Origin: Zerene cesonia
Taxonomy: Eukaryota > Arthropoda > Insecta > Lepidoptera > Pieridae
Reading direction: 5' to 3'
Length of the DNA stretch: 64,000 bases
Assembly (NCBI RefSeq): GCF_012273895.1
Contig: NC_052125.1
Span: 4,030,001-4,094,000 of the forward strand
The notes under the pieces were generated by a model that saw only the letters and a program-made list of their open reading frames with translations, ran no database searches and was not told the DNA's origin. Shown here piece after piece: positions 1 through 10,079 of this stretch (positions are counted from its first letter, which is position 1; each line of letters starts with the position of its first letter). A program made the position numbers and the translations under genes.

Positions 1-188
1 NNNNNNNNNNNNNNNNNNNNNNNNNNNNNNNNNNNNNNNNNNNNNNNNNNNNNNNNNNNNNNNNNNNNNNNNNNNNNNNNNNNNNNNNNNNNNNNNNNNN
101 NNNNNNNNNNNNNNNNNNNNNNNNNNNNNNNNNNNNNNNNNNNNNNNNNNNNNNNNNNNNNNNNNNNNNNNNNNNNNNNNNNNNNNNN
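1..188. other. Assembly gap (N run)
   Basis: Run of N at the window edge. Upstream exons of the plus-strand gene that begins at 301 may lie in or beyond it. Confidence 0.99.
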
Positions 189-300
189 TTTTTTTTTAAC
201 TTTTGTTTGAATCAGACATTAGATATTATTAAAAAGTATTTGAATATCGAATCATAAAAGATTTCATATGTGTAATGTTTATTACTGTACGTATTTTCAG

Positions 301-371
301 AAATGAAAGAAATGGCAAATACAGGAAATACGAGTGCTGTTTTTTTTCTTGGATCTAGAGCACACTATCAG
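301..371 (+). CDS. Unknown gene, first visible exon
   Basis: Acceptor TTTTCAG ends at 300 and donor GTATGTG starts at 372. Two bases precede the ATG at 303, then 23 codons end in phase 0. It may be the start codon exon with a 5' UTR intron upstream, or an internal exon. Confidence 0.6.
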
Positions 372-3300
372 GTATGTGAACATTTTTTTAACATTATATT
401 TACAAACCTGATTTATGAACAAATGATGAAAAGGGGGGTATTTTATATCAATTATAGAATAAAATAATATATAATCGCCTTCAAATTGTCAAAACTAGAC
501 CAATTTTAAATGAGGTAAAAAAGAAAAAAGGAATACAAATACAGTCGAATCGTTAACCTCCTCCTTTCTTTGAAGTCGGTTGAAAAATGGTACTCAGCAC
601 TATTAATATAATTGTGGCTCTTCTTTCGCTGCAAAATTATTTACACATAACTCACATTTATGAAATTAGAAAAAGCATATTCATATTAATCAATCATATA
701 TATCAATTTTTTAACTCTAATTTAAAGTATAAAAAAACATTTAATAAAGCGATTGCCATACTTTTTAATTAATTATTTCAAATATTCAATAATTTTTTTA
801 GCTGTTCTAAGCCAATCTAAACCAAACCTTAATAGCAGCGTTATACGCATTCCTAAACAACTAAAACAATTAATTGAAAAACGTAACTATGACAGTCACT
901 ATTTTTTTTTTAAATTTCGCCCACAATTATACCATATCGCGTAGTTATTTATGTCGTCAGTATACCCAGTATTTATGTCTACAAATTTTGTTTATTGTTA
1001 TAAAAATTAATCGACTCGACGTCGTACACACAATAAACCTTATTCATAACGAGAAATATGAGACATAGATTTTTTCTAATTAGAAATGAATTCGTGTGAG
1101 GGGACAATTGGCGGAAATTGGGGGCGTTGGGTTTCCAATCCATCCTGTGATGATCAAAAAGGTTTTTTAATTTACAAGTGTGTTTCTCACCAGGTACTAG
1201 ACCAGCCGGAAACCTACGACCAAGACAGTGGTAACACATCAACAGAGACATTATACCAGAACGCCTCTGTAGAGGAGCTCTGGAAGGAGGTGGATTGTGA
1301 TAGTCCCAATTGCAATGAGCGAGCCTTGTGGAACTACGAGCCTGATGTTAATGGTCAGTTTTCTCTCTGTGTTTATACGTGTTTCATCCGGATAAGTTTA
1401 TCAAACACTCATTCATAAGTTAATCCGGATAATTATCCGGATAAATAGCTGCTCCAAGTGGATCTAAATTTTTGTATGTTTCCACCGATACCCAAATGTT
1501 AAATGTCACAAGTGTATTAGTCTATCTGTCTGAAATTTGAGTCCTGTCTCTCCCTTATATACTGGACATTGGCGGAGTCCCTATTTACTGGGTGGAGCCA
1601 TTAATTAAAAGAAGAAGAAGAAGAAACTCATCCGGATAAGTTCATCATTCACTCATTCATAAGTTCATCCGGATAAGTTCATCATTCACTCATTCATAAG
1701 TTCATCGGGATAAGTTCATCATTCACTCATTCATAAGTTCATCGGGATAAGTTCATCATTCACTCATTCATAAGTTCATCCGGATAAGTTCATCATTCAA
1801 TCATTCATAAGTACATCCGGATAAGAATAAGTTAAAAAGCAGTATCAGTATGAAGGCACGCAACTCAGAGGCACTTCCGCACCGAACGAGCGATAAAATT
1901 AGAAAAGTCGCACTACCCCAGACCCCTATTTGATATAACTATCTGTGAGCAAACATAAAAGTGAAGTAAAATCTTTGTATAATGCAAATATTTTTTACTA
2001 GCAGTCCGCCCCGTCTACATGTACATATGTGGTGGTACATATATAGCCTACTAGCTGTGCCCCGCGGTTTCACCCGCGTAAGTCCGTATCCCGTAGGAAT
2101 ATCGGAATAAAAAGTTGCCTATATGTTATTCCAGTTATCCAGCTGTCTACGTACCAAATTTCATGGCAATTGGTTCAGTAGTTTTTACGTGAAAGAGTAA
2201 CAAACATCCATACATCCATACAAACTTTCGCATTTATAATATTAATAGGATAGCCTTCCTTAATAAATGGCTTACTAACACTGAAGGAATTTTTCAAATC
2301 GGACCAGTAGCTCCTGAGATTCGTGCGTTCAAACAAACAACCCAACACATTCTTTTTATATGATAGATATAAAAAAAATATTGCAAAAAATCGAATAAAT
2401 AAAAAATTTACACGCACAAGCATTTTACATCCACGCAAATGTACATAATTGTACTTTTATGTACTCTTTAGTTTATGTTTAAAGTTATGGTCGAATTTCT
2501 ACCACTGAACGACCACTGGATTTATTTATTGACTAGCTGCGCCCCGCGGTTTCACCCGCGTTAGTCCGTATCCCGTAGGAATATCGCGATAAAAAGTTGC
2601 CTATATGTTATTCCACTTGTCCAGCTGTCTTCGTACCAAGTTTCATTGCAATCGGTTCAGTAGTTTTTTCGTGAAAGAGCAACAAACACACACACATCCT
2701 TACAAACTTTCGCATTTCAATATTAGTAGGATTGCGAGTTGTACCGCATACAAATCATTGTTTCATACTTCACCATTAAGTTAGTTTTTTGTTACTATAA
2801 GTAGCCTTAAACTTTGACCAAATAAAAAGAAGTTGTGTGTGCGATTCACACACGATAGTAGTGAAACTTCAATAAATCGTAGTATGTATATTTCTGTCTC
2901 ATTCTTAACCGACTTCATTCTACACATTGTACATTTACAGGTAAGAGACACAAATACATTTTTGTATTTGTGTCTCTTACCTGTCGTTTTTTTCCGTTGC
3001 ATCAGGTTTGAAATCACAACGATTCTAAAGAAGTTTCACTTCAAAAAGTCTGAAAGCGTAACGATAATATGAACGAGAGGTATAATGTTTTTTAAGGTAT
3101 ATTGTTTGTTTGTTATTCAGTTAACTTCGAAGCAGATACCGGCATTAAGAAGAGAATTAATCGCCAATCCAGTAATGCTCTATTATGTGATAATATGCAA
3201 CCGGCGGCTTTGAATGAAGTCCGTGACAGGTAATTGATCTTTTTATCGAGATTTTTGTAATATCGTCATATATACTTCTAGACATATAAAAACAGAAAAA

Positions 3301-6300
3301 ACGGTGTGCATATCTTTAATATTAAAAAAATAATAATTGCAGGGGATTTAAACAGTATAGAGCTGGAATAAAAAATGTGTCTATTTGTCTGTTTGTTTGT
3401 ACACCCTATTCTCCGGAAGTACTTAACGGATTTGATTGAAAATGTTTGTTGTTATATAGGTTAAGTCTGGGTAACATATAGGCTATAATTTATTTCGGAA
3501 ACGAAACACCTGATGCAAAACACGACATACAACCTAATCTATGAGAAATAGAAAAACTATGTCATTACAAACATTATTACACCTGCGGAGCATTTTCTGC
3601 TGAGACTATCAATTTTAAGATATGGATCTCGGTCCTAGGGATCCGGATCTAGGGCCAGCCAGCAGCTATAAAAGAAATAGAAATGATGATGTCTGGTGGA
3701 AATTTAATGTTGACTTATATAATAACTTGCTGCGCCCCGCGTAAGTCCGTATCCCGTAGGAATATTGGGATAAAAAGTTGCCTATATGTTATTCCAGTTG
3801 TCCAGCTGTCTACGTACCAAATTTCATTGCAAACGGTTTAGTAGTTTTTGCGTGAAAGTGATCTGTGTGATTTATGTATGCGTATTTATATTTTTCTGTT
3901 TGTTTTTATGTATGTGTATGTAGATTATGATTATGTATAGTATTTTTATATGTATTATTACCTATGTATGTATTTGTGTATATGTGTAAGTATGTATATT
4001 TTAATATATGTTTATTTTTTTTTCATGGTTCTTCAATACATTTATATGACTATATTATTACTTTTTTTTTATAGCACCTTTTGCCCTGTGTTTTTTTTTT
4101 ACTAAACATTAATAGCGTCTCCTTGTACACCAGGTTGTCTGGAAGAGATCGCTACTTTAGCGATAAGACCGCCTGTTGTGCTTCTATAGAGTTTTTTTAT
4201 AGAATTTATTTATGTATGATTTGGTGCACAATAAAGTATTTTTGATTTGATTTGATTTGATTTTGAAAGAGTAACAAACACACACACATCCTTACAAACT
4301 TTCGCATTTATAATATTAGTAGATAGAAGGCCGATTAATTTTTTGATATCATAGCGGATAACTGAGCTGGTGGTTCGCCTGATGGTTTGCGATCACCGCC
4401 GTCCATGAAAATTCGCAGAGCGCCTCTGTCGCTGTGTTGCGCTCTAAGCTCTAAGGGTCAAGGGATAAGGAAATGGTTGATGGCTGAAAGGAATGTACTG
4501 GAAGGGGGAGGAAAAGGAAACGTGCCTCCCACTCCGGCACGTTCCTTAAGCGTTAAAATCAACGTTCCCAGTGATACAGACAAACACAAGCCGCGCCGTA
4601 CATTCCTGTCGTTCCTGACGTCGCTGACGCGTCGGAAACGCCGCGTCGACAACGCTCAGTATCTGAAGCGCATGGAGAACGTGTTGACGACCTGCACGTA
4701 TAGGGAGTCCTGCCGGTGTTTAGATTGCCAGGTGAGAAATTTTTTTACATTTTTTCTAGATTTTTTTTATGCTATTTTATGCTAGACGCCCGTCCCGACT
4801 CAACCCGGATATCATGATTCCTGTTTTATCCTGAGGGAGCATGTAATCGGGGTAAAAACTATCATATCACCCAAGTCAGCTCATGACATGTCTACATACC
4901 TTATTTCATCAAAATGCGATCAGTAGTTTCAGCGTGATTGACGGACAGACATTCAAACAAACTTTTACATTGATAATATTGGTGTGTTAGTGTGAATTTA
5001 GAGTTAATTTTACCATAGACATTCTTTTCTTTGTAGATAACTAATTTTTATTTCATCTAAGGTAAATACGTAAACAGTACTCGAAATATTGATGAGGAAG
5101 TGGGAGCTTTCCTACTACAGGTCTTTTTTTTACTTATCAGGGGAGTTCCGAGTATCCTATCCTACTAATATTATAAATGCGAAAGTTTGTAAGGATGTGT
5201 GTGTGTTTGTTGCTATTTCACGCAAATACTACTGAACCGATTGCAATGAAATTTGGTATGTGCGTAGCTGGACAACTGGAATAACACAGAGACAACTTTT
5301 TATTCCGATATTTCTACGGGATGAAACAGACTTACGCGGGTGAAACCGCGGGGTGCAGCTAGTATTATATAACCACACACCCAGGTTGTATTGAAATATA
5401 TTGTTAAAAGTGTTTAAATAGATTCCTCATTTTATTAAAGTGTTTAGTTCTGATAAATTTATAACCTATATTAAAAATGTATGAGTTCAGAGAGCCTACT
5501 ATAGCATTAATGAATATATGGAAGATAACAATCCATGGAATGTTGTCGCTTAAGAACCACAGGGCAGTTATTTGGCATCATTGTTATGTACATGTTACAT
5601 ATTATGTAGAATTAAAATTTTAAAATTGATATTATTTTAAAAGAGCAACTACAGAGTTTGTTGCCGTCTCTTCTCTGTACAAACTGCTTTCCGAACCGGT
5701 GGTAAATGTTAAAACTGTCTTATGACGATTCAAAAATGCTTCTATAAGAAGTCTTATTGAATAAATAAATGTTTCAGTTTTACTAGCTATTGCCCGCGGT
5801 TTCGCACGCGTTAGGCCGTTACATTATCATTTATAAGGATTATATTATAAGTGAACATTATATGTTGGATCCATTAGAATTTTTACAAAAAATAAAATTG
5901 ACTCGTAGATCTATGATCCAAGATAAATGATAGTTTATATATCATCTTTAAAATAAGAGTAGTTTAATAGATGTTATTATACATATAAACCTTTCTCTTG
6001 AAACACTCTATGCATTAAAAAAAATCCTACCAAAATCTGTTGCGTAGTTTTAAAGATAAATAGGGACAAACAGAGAAAGCGTAGGTATAAGTAGAGAAAA
6101 GTAAAAAAAAAACAAAAATACCATCGAATTGAGACCCTCCTTCGTTTTTAGGAACGTCGGTTGAAAATATCTAAAATAAAAAACAAAACACAAAAATGAA
6201 TTTAAACAATTTTATTTTCATCATCTTATAAAATAGTCAATTTATAAGCGCGAAGTCAACAAAACAATTTTAAGATAAAATGAGGATGTTTTAAGTAATT

Positions 6301-9300
6301 TTAAAAGATAGAAAAGTTAGAAAATTTTGTTTATTTGTTAAACAAATGATACAGTGTGTAATACTACAGTTAATTTTTAAACTTACTTCGAATAAATATT
6401 TATTTTTCCTATTAGCTACAATTGTTGTTTTATCTAGAAATGTTATTAATTGAATGATATTTATTGTCAAGTTACCATCACTGTAAATTGGATAAAAATA
6501 TAAACAAAGTTGCGAATTTTGTTAAATACATGTATTTAAAACTAGCGGTTCGCACCGGCTTCACCCGTGGTAATTTTTCTCTCCATAAGCTCCCTTCTGC
6601 TTTATAAAACCGTAAAAAAATTCGCCGCATTGGTCGAGCCGTTCTCGAGTTAAGCTTAGCAACAAATTTCGTCATTTTTTTGTATCGATATTAATACCTT
6701 TTTCAAAGAAAGCATTTTATATTATTTTAAATATACTCTTTAGACATATTTTTCATGTTCAAAACCACTAACCAACCAAAATAAAAGATACTTTCGGATT
6801 ACGTTTCGTCAGGATGTGGTCAAGTCAACAGCATCTTACAGTGATACATTGATTTTACGTAGCACTGTCAAACAGTTTTGTGACGTTATAGTAACTGATA
6901 ACTTACTTTATTTGATACTACTGGTCCGCCCCGGATTCGCCCGTGGTACATAATTATACTAATATTATAAAGCTGAAGAGTTTGTAAATATAAAGCCTAT
7001 GGTATTCGGGGATCACACACCTCGATATGTGAAAGAACTTTTGAAATCAGTCCAGTATTTCCTCAGATAAATGTGTTCATACAACTCCTCAGATTTACAT
7101 ATATTATTATAGATGGTAAGATAACACAATAAAAATTTGGATTTGCCAAATTATGATTTATTAAAAACTCTTTTTTATCTAAGCTAAAACAGTATCATAA
7201 GCCTATGAGATTTTAATTGCATATCAAGAAGGCTTGAAAAATGTATTATGGAACATCTAACATTCCCCATTTTCGAAGTTGGTCAACCAATATTTATCGT
7301 TGATAGCATGGCTATTTTAAATATACATTTACAAACTTAATTATATACTACCAATTCTTATACCAAATTAAGCTATAAATAAGCTTAGAGCACCAATTGA
7401 ATACAACACGTTTAAATAATTTAATGAAGCAAGGCATTTTTGAATATAATTATTATTTTTTATATGTTTAGAATTTAAACAAGCTTCTAGAATATTCTAT
7501 GATATAATATTATTCCAAGGTAATGTACAAATTCTATTGCTTTCATGAGCACAAAGTTGATAATGATAACAGTGTAATTTCAATTATAAAAAAAATTTGT
7601 ATGGTATTGGAATATAAACAACTATTCAATGCAATTTGCATTTAATAATGCTCATTGTCTTTTATTATATTACAAGTACTAAAATTTCGTTTTTGAAATA
7701 CTCCATTAAAATTCCTACTTTAGGCAATGTCAACTTACAAAATACAGAATATTTACAATACAAATGAAACAATTTACAAGCACTATTGTACAAATTTGTC
7801 AATTTCATATTCGGAAATTGCGTCAACATCGTCAGTAACCTGGAGCTTCTTCCGTTCGTCAACTCTGATACATTTAAGGCATTTCTGGCCCTTTCTCAGC
7901 CAGCAACCCCTATGGTACATGGAATTACACCGGTCACACATGATAGCCCCGCTATCGAATGGATATAACACTTCATTATTACCACAAACTTCGCATAAAT
8001 AACCTTTTCCCGAACACAAGGCACATTTAGTTATATGAGCTCGACATATTTCCGTCAATTCGGTCAACTGTGTCTCTAAACTTCCATCGTTGATCGCTTG
8101 CAAGTGTGACATGCTGTATTTCTTATTCACATCACCCAGCTGAACAAATAATGGCGATAACAGATTCGTACCCTCTGCACAAGCACATAGATAACGCCTC
8201 ATCCATTCTAAGTCCCTCCTCATTTTGTGAACCCACTCCAACTCAGCTATGAAACTGAATAGCTTCGAATTTATATTCTCAATATCTATATATGGTCTAG
8301 ACCATGACAAAGTAAGCATTTGGTAGGCTAACCGAGACACATAGCGCTTGTCCCAATCCCAATTGTGTATTACACGGGCAGGTATCGCAAATAAGTCGTT
8401 CCAGTGGCATGTGGTACAGAAATACATTCCAGTGTAATCACACAGCCTTGGTTCGTTCCACATGTCTTTAAATGTAAGGGTAGTCTGACATTCCGCACAC
8501 TTATAATCCTGTGCGGCCAGACCCTTTTCGGGGCATATATTCATTTCAAACTGGCCCCTCTCCGTCATAACAACATGCGCGCACACTCTGCACACCTCAT
8601 CCACACATTTATAGTGGCAGACATAATTACAGTCAGTGCACATATAAGAGCTCTGTACGATACTCCATATAACTCCACTACAATGATCACAGTACTGCTT
8701 TCTATTGCTAATATTGACTTGTTGTTCGAAATGGTGGCCTTTTATGGTGATTTTGGCCCTCAGTTGCCCGTCGTTTTCTTTTAAATCCTCCAAACGCAAT
8801 CTCAACTCGACCAAATACCGCACGAGCCATTTTCGCTCGTCTGAACACTGCGGACTACTTAGAACCAGTTCTTTGCATTGATTTATGGCTCTTTCGATTT
8901 CATCGCGTGTTGCTGAGCTGTGAATTTTTAACTTTTTGTTGGCAATGGACTTCGGGATGTAGTTGGAATCGATGCTTTCGTCCGCAGAGACGCAGCCAGA
9001 TGTGGATGAAGATGATCTGGACGCGTCTTCCGCGCTGCGTGGACTGCAGCATATCAAACTGTTGCGATATTTAGGTGAATCATTCGCTACGGCTGCAGCC
9101 ATTGTGTTTATCACTAAGCAATTAATGCAAATCCGTATAACACTTCTTCAAAACAATGTATCACTGCGCATTTGTCATCTATTTATGTTGGAATATTATT
9201 TAAATACTACGTCATAAACTCATACATGGTTTCTTTGTTTTGAAGTTATCTAAGTGTACAAAAACTCAACAATTAATTTACATTTTATGTATGACATAAT

Positions 9301-10064
9301 TCCTCCCGTGACTTTGACGTTTCGAAATAATACTGTCACGCATGACGCCCGTTTCAAAATGCGATGTTCCATTTTACGTTAAAAAATTACCATTATTAAT
9401 GATTGATGCAGTGATTTAAAATTTAATAATATAAATGATTACTATATACAGAGCCGATACTTTGAATATGAAAGCGACACCGAAGACTATAATTCGGAAG
9501 AAGATTATACTTACAACTACAACGTGAACGATGTAGAAGCTCAAGCTATGGATAACGATGAATCAGATGACGAGGTAATATAAGTTTATTTTTGATTCCA
9601 TGTATGATTAATTAAAAAATTTATTAAAAATACATATGTTTTAGATAAGCACGTTAAAACAGAAACAAACAAACATAAGCCTTATATGTTATTGAATTCA
9701 CCCCCCTACCTCTTTCTCTTTACTATAGCAACGCCTTGGAATTTATATCACAGCTAGGCTCCTTCCACCTTCCACATTAGAAACATTCCATTCCCATAGA
9801 AATTTACTCTCACAGCGCGGGTGAGCACTCGAGCACGGCTAGTTGATATTATTTCTCATTTCATTGCAGGTGTTCGTCCCCTACAATCCAGGTGATAATA
9901 CATCGACAGATCTACTTCTAGACGACACGGAAACCGTGACGTCAGTATCGAGCGCGAGTGAAACGGAACAGCCGGTCGAGAAACAGATACAACTAGAGGT
10001 CGCCGCAAGCACTTCCGCCGTGCTGAATGTGCTTCTGTTCCATCCGGGCTGTATTGTGCAATAA
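303..10064 (+). CDS. Unrecognised six-exon gene with acidic C-terminal half and CaaX-like end
   Basis: I do not recognise this protein. Exons are 301-371, 1194-1353, 3121-3229, 4551-4731, 9452-9574 and 9870-10064; all have AG/GT borders and every junction keeps the frame (phases 0, 1, 2, 0, 0). From the ATG at 303 the product is about 278 aa, but the first visible exon begins with an acceptor site, so coding sequence may extend upstream into the gap. Visible features are a basic patch (RRKRR, about residues 140-144), a cysteine cluster in exon 4 (C161, C167, C169, C172, with CRCLDC), a strongly acidic Ser/Asp/Glu/Tyr stretch (174-214) and a terminal CIVQ. No signal peptide or membrane span is evident. 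The fourth intron carries DEF8 on the other strand. Function is unknown; the CaaX reading would place it at membranes, which is inference. Confidence 0.75.
440..590. repeat. Interspersed repeat end (gaagtcggttga type)
   Basis: Sequence ending CTTTGAAGTCGGTTGAAA after ACAGTCGAAT is repeated, diverged, near 6110-6165, 34150-34215, 35910-35962 and, inverted, 38160-38335. This is probably the end of a dispersed mobile element; class not determined. Confidence 0.55.
1194..1353 (+). CDS. Unknown gene, exon 2
   Basis: A pyrimidine-rich acceptor (TTTCTCACCAG) precedes VLDQPETY. The exon holds 53 codons plus one base and includes WKEVDCDSPNC. Donor is GTCAGT at 1354. A TCCGGATAA minisatellite starts about 30 bases into the following intron. 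Confidence 0.75.
1381..1445. repeat. Degenerate units of the TCCGGATAA minisatellite
   Basis: Short blocks of TCCGGATAA and CACTCATTCATAAGTT resemble the regular array at 1641-1825. They start close behind the exon 2 donor. Confidence 0.7.
1641..1825. repeat. Minisatellite, five 37-bp units
   Basis: Five consecutive 37-bp units start at 1641, 1678, 1715, 1752 and 1789. Each has TTCATCATTCACTCATTC followed by ATAAGTTCATCCGGATAAG, with a few substitutions (CGGG for CCGG in units 2 and 3). The array lies in intron 2 of the unknown gene. Confidence 0.92.
2051..2250 (-). mobile_element. Helitron family A copy
   Basis: About 200 bp. On the minus strand it starts TCCTATTAATATTATAAATG and ends with a GC hairpin and CTAG; the flanks are A and T, as expected for Helitron insertion. 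Confidence 0.85.
2533..2731 (-). mobile_element. Helitron family A copy
   Basis: Same ends and interior as the copy at 2051, about 280 bp away in the same orientation. It contains the CACACACA tract and the AAACTACTGAACCGATT core (minus strand). Confidence 0.85.
2828..3060. repeat. MITE-like repeat (family H) with internal hairpin
   Basis: Bounded by GTGAAACTTC at 2861 and its inverse GAAGTTTCAC at 3030. A second copy lies at 48240-48640. This copy carries a perfect 20-bp palindrome (2938-2957 with 2964-2983) that the other copy has only as one half. Confidence 0.65.
3121..3229 (+). CDS. Unknown gene, exon 3
   Basis: Acceptor TGTTATTCAG ends at 3120 and donor GTAATT starts at 3230. It reads NFEADTGIKKRINRQSSN and ends in phase 2. 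The coding frame agrees with both neighbours. Confidence 0.75.
3724..4322 (-). mobile_element. Helitron family A copy split by a LINE tail
   Basis: Family A sequence runs 3724-3858 and resumes at 4264-4322. Between them is a 5'-truncated LINE end. The CTAG end is degraded and the hairpin is shortened. Confidence 0.75.
3859..4263 (+). mobile_element. 5'-truncated LINE 3' end inserted in a Helitron
   Basis: The segment contains GGAAGAGATCGCTACTTTAG, a sequence common near non-LTR 3' ends in Lepidoptera, then AATAAAG and a (TTTGA)n tail. It interrupts a Helitron and is bracketed by a short TGAAAG duplication (3853-3858 and 4264-4269). Orientation follows the tail. Confidence 0.72.
4351..4545 (+). 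repeat. Interspersed repeat family G, touching exon 4
   Basis: Contains the family G landmarks CTGGTGGTTCGCCTGATGG, CGCCTCTG and AAGGGATAAGGAAA. Other copies lie at about 31833, 32252, 33265, 50540, 51360 and 58045. It ends within a few bases of the exon 4 acceptor. Confidence 0.7.
4551..4731 (+). CDS. Unknown gene, exon 4 (Cys cluster)
   Basis: Sixty codons after the split serine read VKINVPSDTDKHKPRR, then a basic patch, then CTYRESCRCLDCQ. Acceptor is CCTTAAG and donor is GTGAGA at 4732. An interspersed repeat lies directly upstream (4351-4545) and contributes much of the acceptor region. Confidence 0.72.
4782..4985 (-). mobile_element. Helitron-like element, family F
   Basis: The minus-strand end is CTAG preceded by GGGACGGGCG. 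Interior matches 45750-45918 (inverted core CAGTAGTTTCAGCGTGATTG). It begins about 50 bases after the exon 4 donor. Confidence 0.65.
5160..5362 (+). mobile_element. Helitron family A copy
   Basis: Starts TCCTACTAATATTATAAATG and ends with hairpin CGCGGGTGAAACCGCG, then CTAG. Complete in length. Confidence 0.87.
5504..5775 (+). repeat. LINE-like 3' end
   Basis: Contains GTCGCTTAAGAACCACAGG, a GAGCAACTACAGAG stretch and a terminal AATAAATAAATG. Diverged copies occur inverted at 38790-38880 and 49125-49310, so it is dispersed; the AATAAA end suggests a non-LTR element. Confidence 0.55.
5783..6095 (-). mobile_element. Helitron-like element, another family
   Basis: Begins CTAGCTATTGCCCGCGG (minus-strand 3' end). 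Its other half, TTGCGTAGTTTTAAAGAT through GAGAAAGCGT, is repeated at 63085-63230. Confidence 0.55.
6542..6680 (-). mobile_element. Helitron-like fragment
   Basis: Starts CTAGCGGTTCGCACCGGC (an inverted Helitron-type 3' end) and continues with GGTCGAGCCGTTCTCGAG. The far end is not clear. Confidence 0.5.
6681..7660. other. Intronic AT-rich stretch
   Basis: No gene seen. Around 6919-7105 is a rearranged piece of a family C Helitron (GCCCGTGGTACAT and ACTAATATTATAAAGCTG side by side). The rest is unremarkable AT-rich sequence downstream of DEF8. Confidence 0.6.
7661..7666 (-). promoter_or_regulatory. Probable DEF8 poly(A) signal
   Basis: TTTATT on the plus strand, AATAAA on the minus strand, about 117 bases beyond the DEF8 stop codon. 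Confidence 0.55.
7783..9114 (-). CDS. DEF8: DEF8 homolog (C1 and Rubicon-type zinc domain), intronless, nested
   Basis: A single uninterrupted frame of 443 aa. Residues 1-50 are Ser-rich and probably disordered. A C1-type zinc finger spans about 127-178 (GHHF, then CDHC, CTDC, HYKC, CRVC). The Rubicon-homology zinc region follows from about 204 to 420, with CAEC, CDYTG and FCTTCHW, then CALCSGKGYLCEVCG (365-379), CDRCNSMYHRGCW (393-405) and CLKC (412-415). This order is that of DEF8 in animals, relatives of PLEKHM1 and Rubicon. Family knowledge: Rubicon-homology domains bind Rab7, and DEF8 acts with PLEKHM1 in lysosome positioning. All zinc-ligand clusters look intact, so the gene is probably functional. 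It lies entirely inside intron 4 of the plus-strand unknown gene. MAAAV at codon 5 is an alternative start. Confidence 0.96.
   Translation of the reverse strand: MINTMAAAVANDSPKYRNSLICCSPRSAEDASRSSSSTSGCVSADESIDSNYIPKSIANKKLKIHSSATRDEIERAINQCKELVLSSPQCSDERKWLVRYLVELRLRLEDLKENDGQLRAKITIKGHHFEQQVNISNRKQYCDHCSGVIWSIVQSSYMCTDCNYVCHYKCVDEVCRVCAHVVMTERGQFEMNICPEKGLAAQDYKCAECQTTLTFKDMWNEPRLCDYTGMYFCTTCHWNDLFAIPARVIHNWDWDKRYVSRLAYQMLTLSWSRPYIDIENINSKLFSFIAELEWVHKMRRDLEWMRRYLCACAEGTNLLSPLFVQLGDVNKKYSMSHLQAINDGSLETQLTELTEICRAHITKCALCSGKGYLCEVCGNNEVLYPFDSGAIMCDRCNSMYHRGCWLRKGQKCLKCIRVDERKKLQVTDDVDAISEYEIDKFVQ
9115..9451. promoter_or_regulatory. DEF8 5' UTR and promoter region
   Basis: The 337 bases between the DEF8 start codon and exon 5 of the opposite-strand gene must hold the DEF8 upstream region. 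No TATA box is evident. A GC-richer patch lies at 9300-9380. Confidence 0.45.
9452..9574 (+). CDS. Unknown gene, exon 5 (acidic)
   Basis: Forty-one codons, phase 0 on both sides, starting SRYFEYESDTEDYNSEEDY and ending DNDESDDE. The strong D/E/S/Y bias suggests a disordered acidic region. Acceptor ATACAG and donor GTAATA. Confidence 0.75.
9870..10064 (+). CDS. Unknown gene, last exon with CIVQ end
   Basis: Acceptor TCATTGCAG ends at 9869. It reads VFVPYNPGDN, then an acidic/Ser-rich stretch, then a more hydrophobic tail ending LLFHPGCIVQ and stop TAA at 10062. AATAAA follows at 10074. The last four residues match the C-aliphatic-aliphatic-X pattern with X = Q. Confidence 0.78.
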   Translation: MFVPYNPGDNTSTDLLLDDTETVTSVSSASETEQPVEKQIQLEVAASTSAVLNVLLFHPGCIVQ

Positions 10065-10073
10065 AAAAAAGGA

Positions 10074-10079
10074 AATAAA
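10074..10079 (+). promoter_or_regulatory. Poly(A) signal of the unknown gene
   Basis: AATAAA ten bases after the TAA stop at 10062-10064; another lies about 115 bases further on. Confidence 0.6.

Noticed and set aside
1086..1193. Coding extension of exon 2 upstream to an ATG at 1086
   Set aside because: A clear acceptor at 1193 and a phase match with the exon at 301-371 favour the shorter exon; the upstream codons look like intron.
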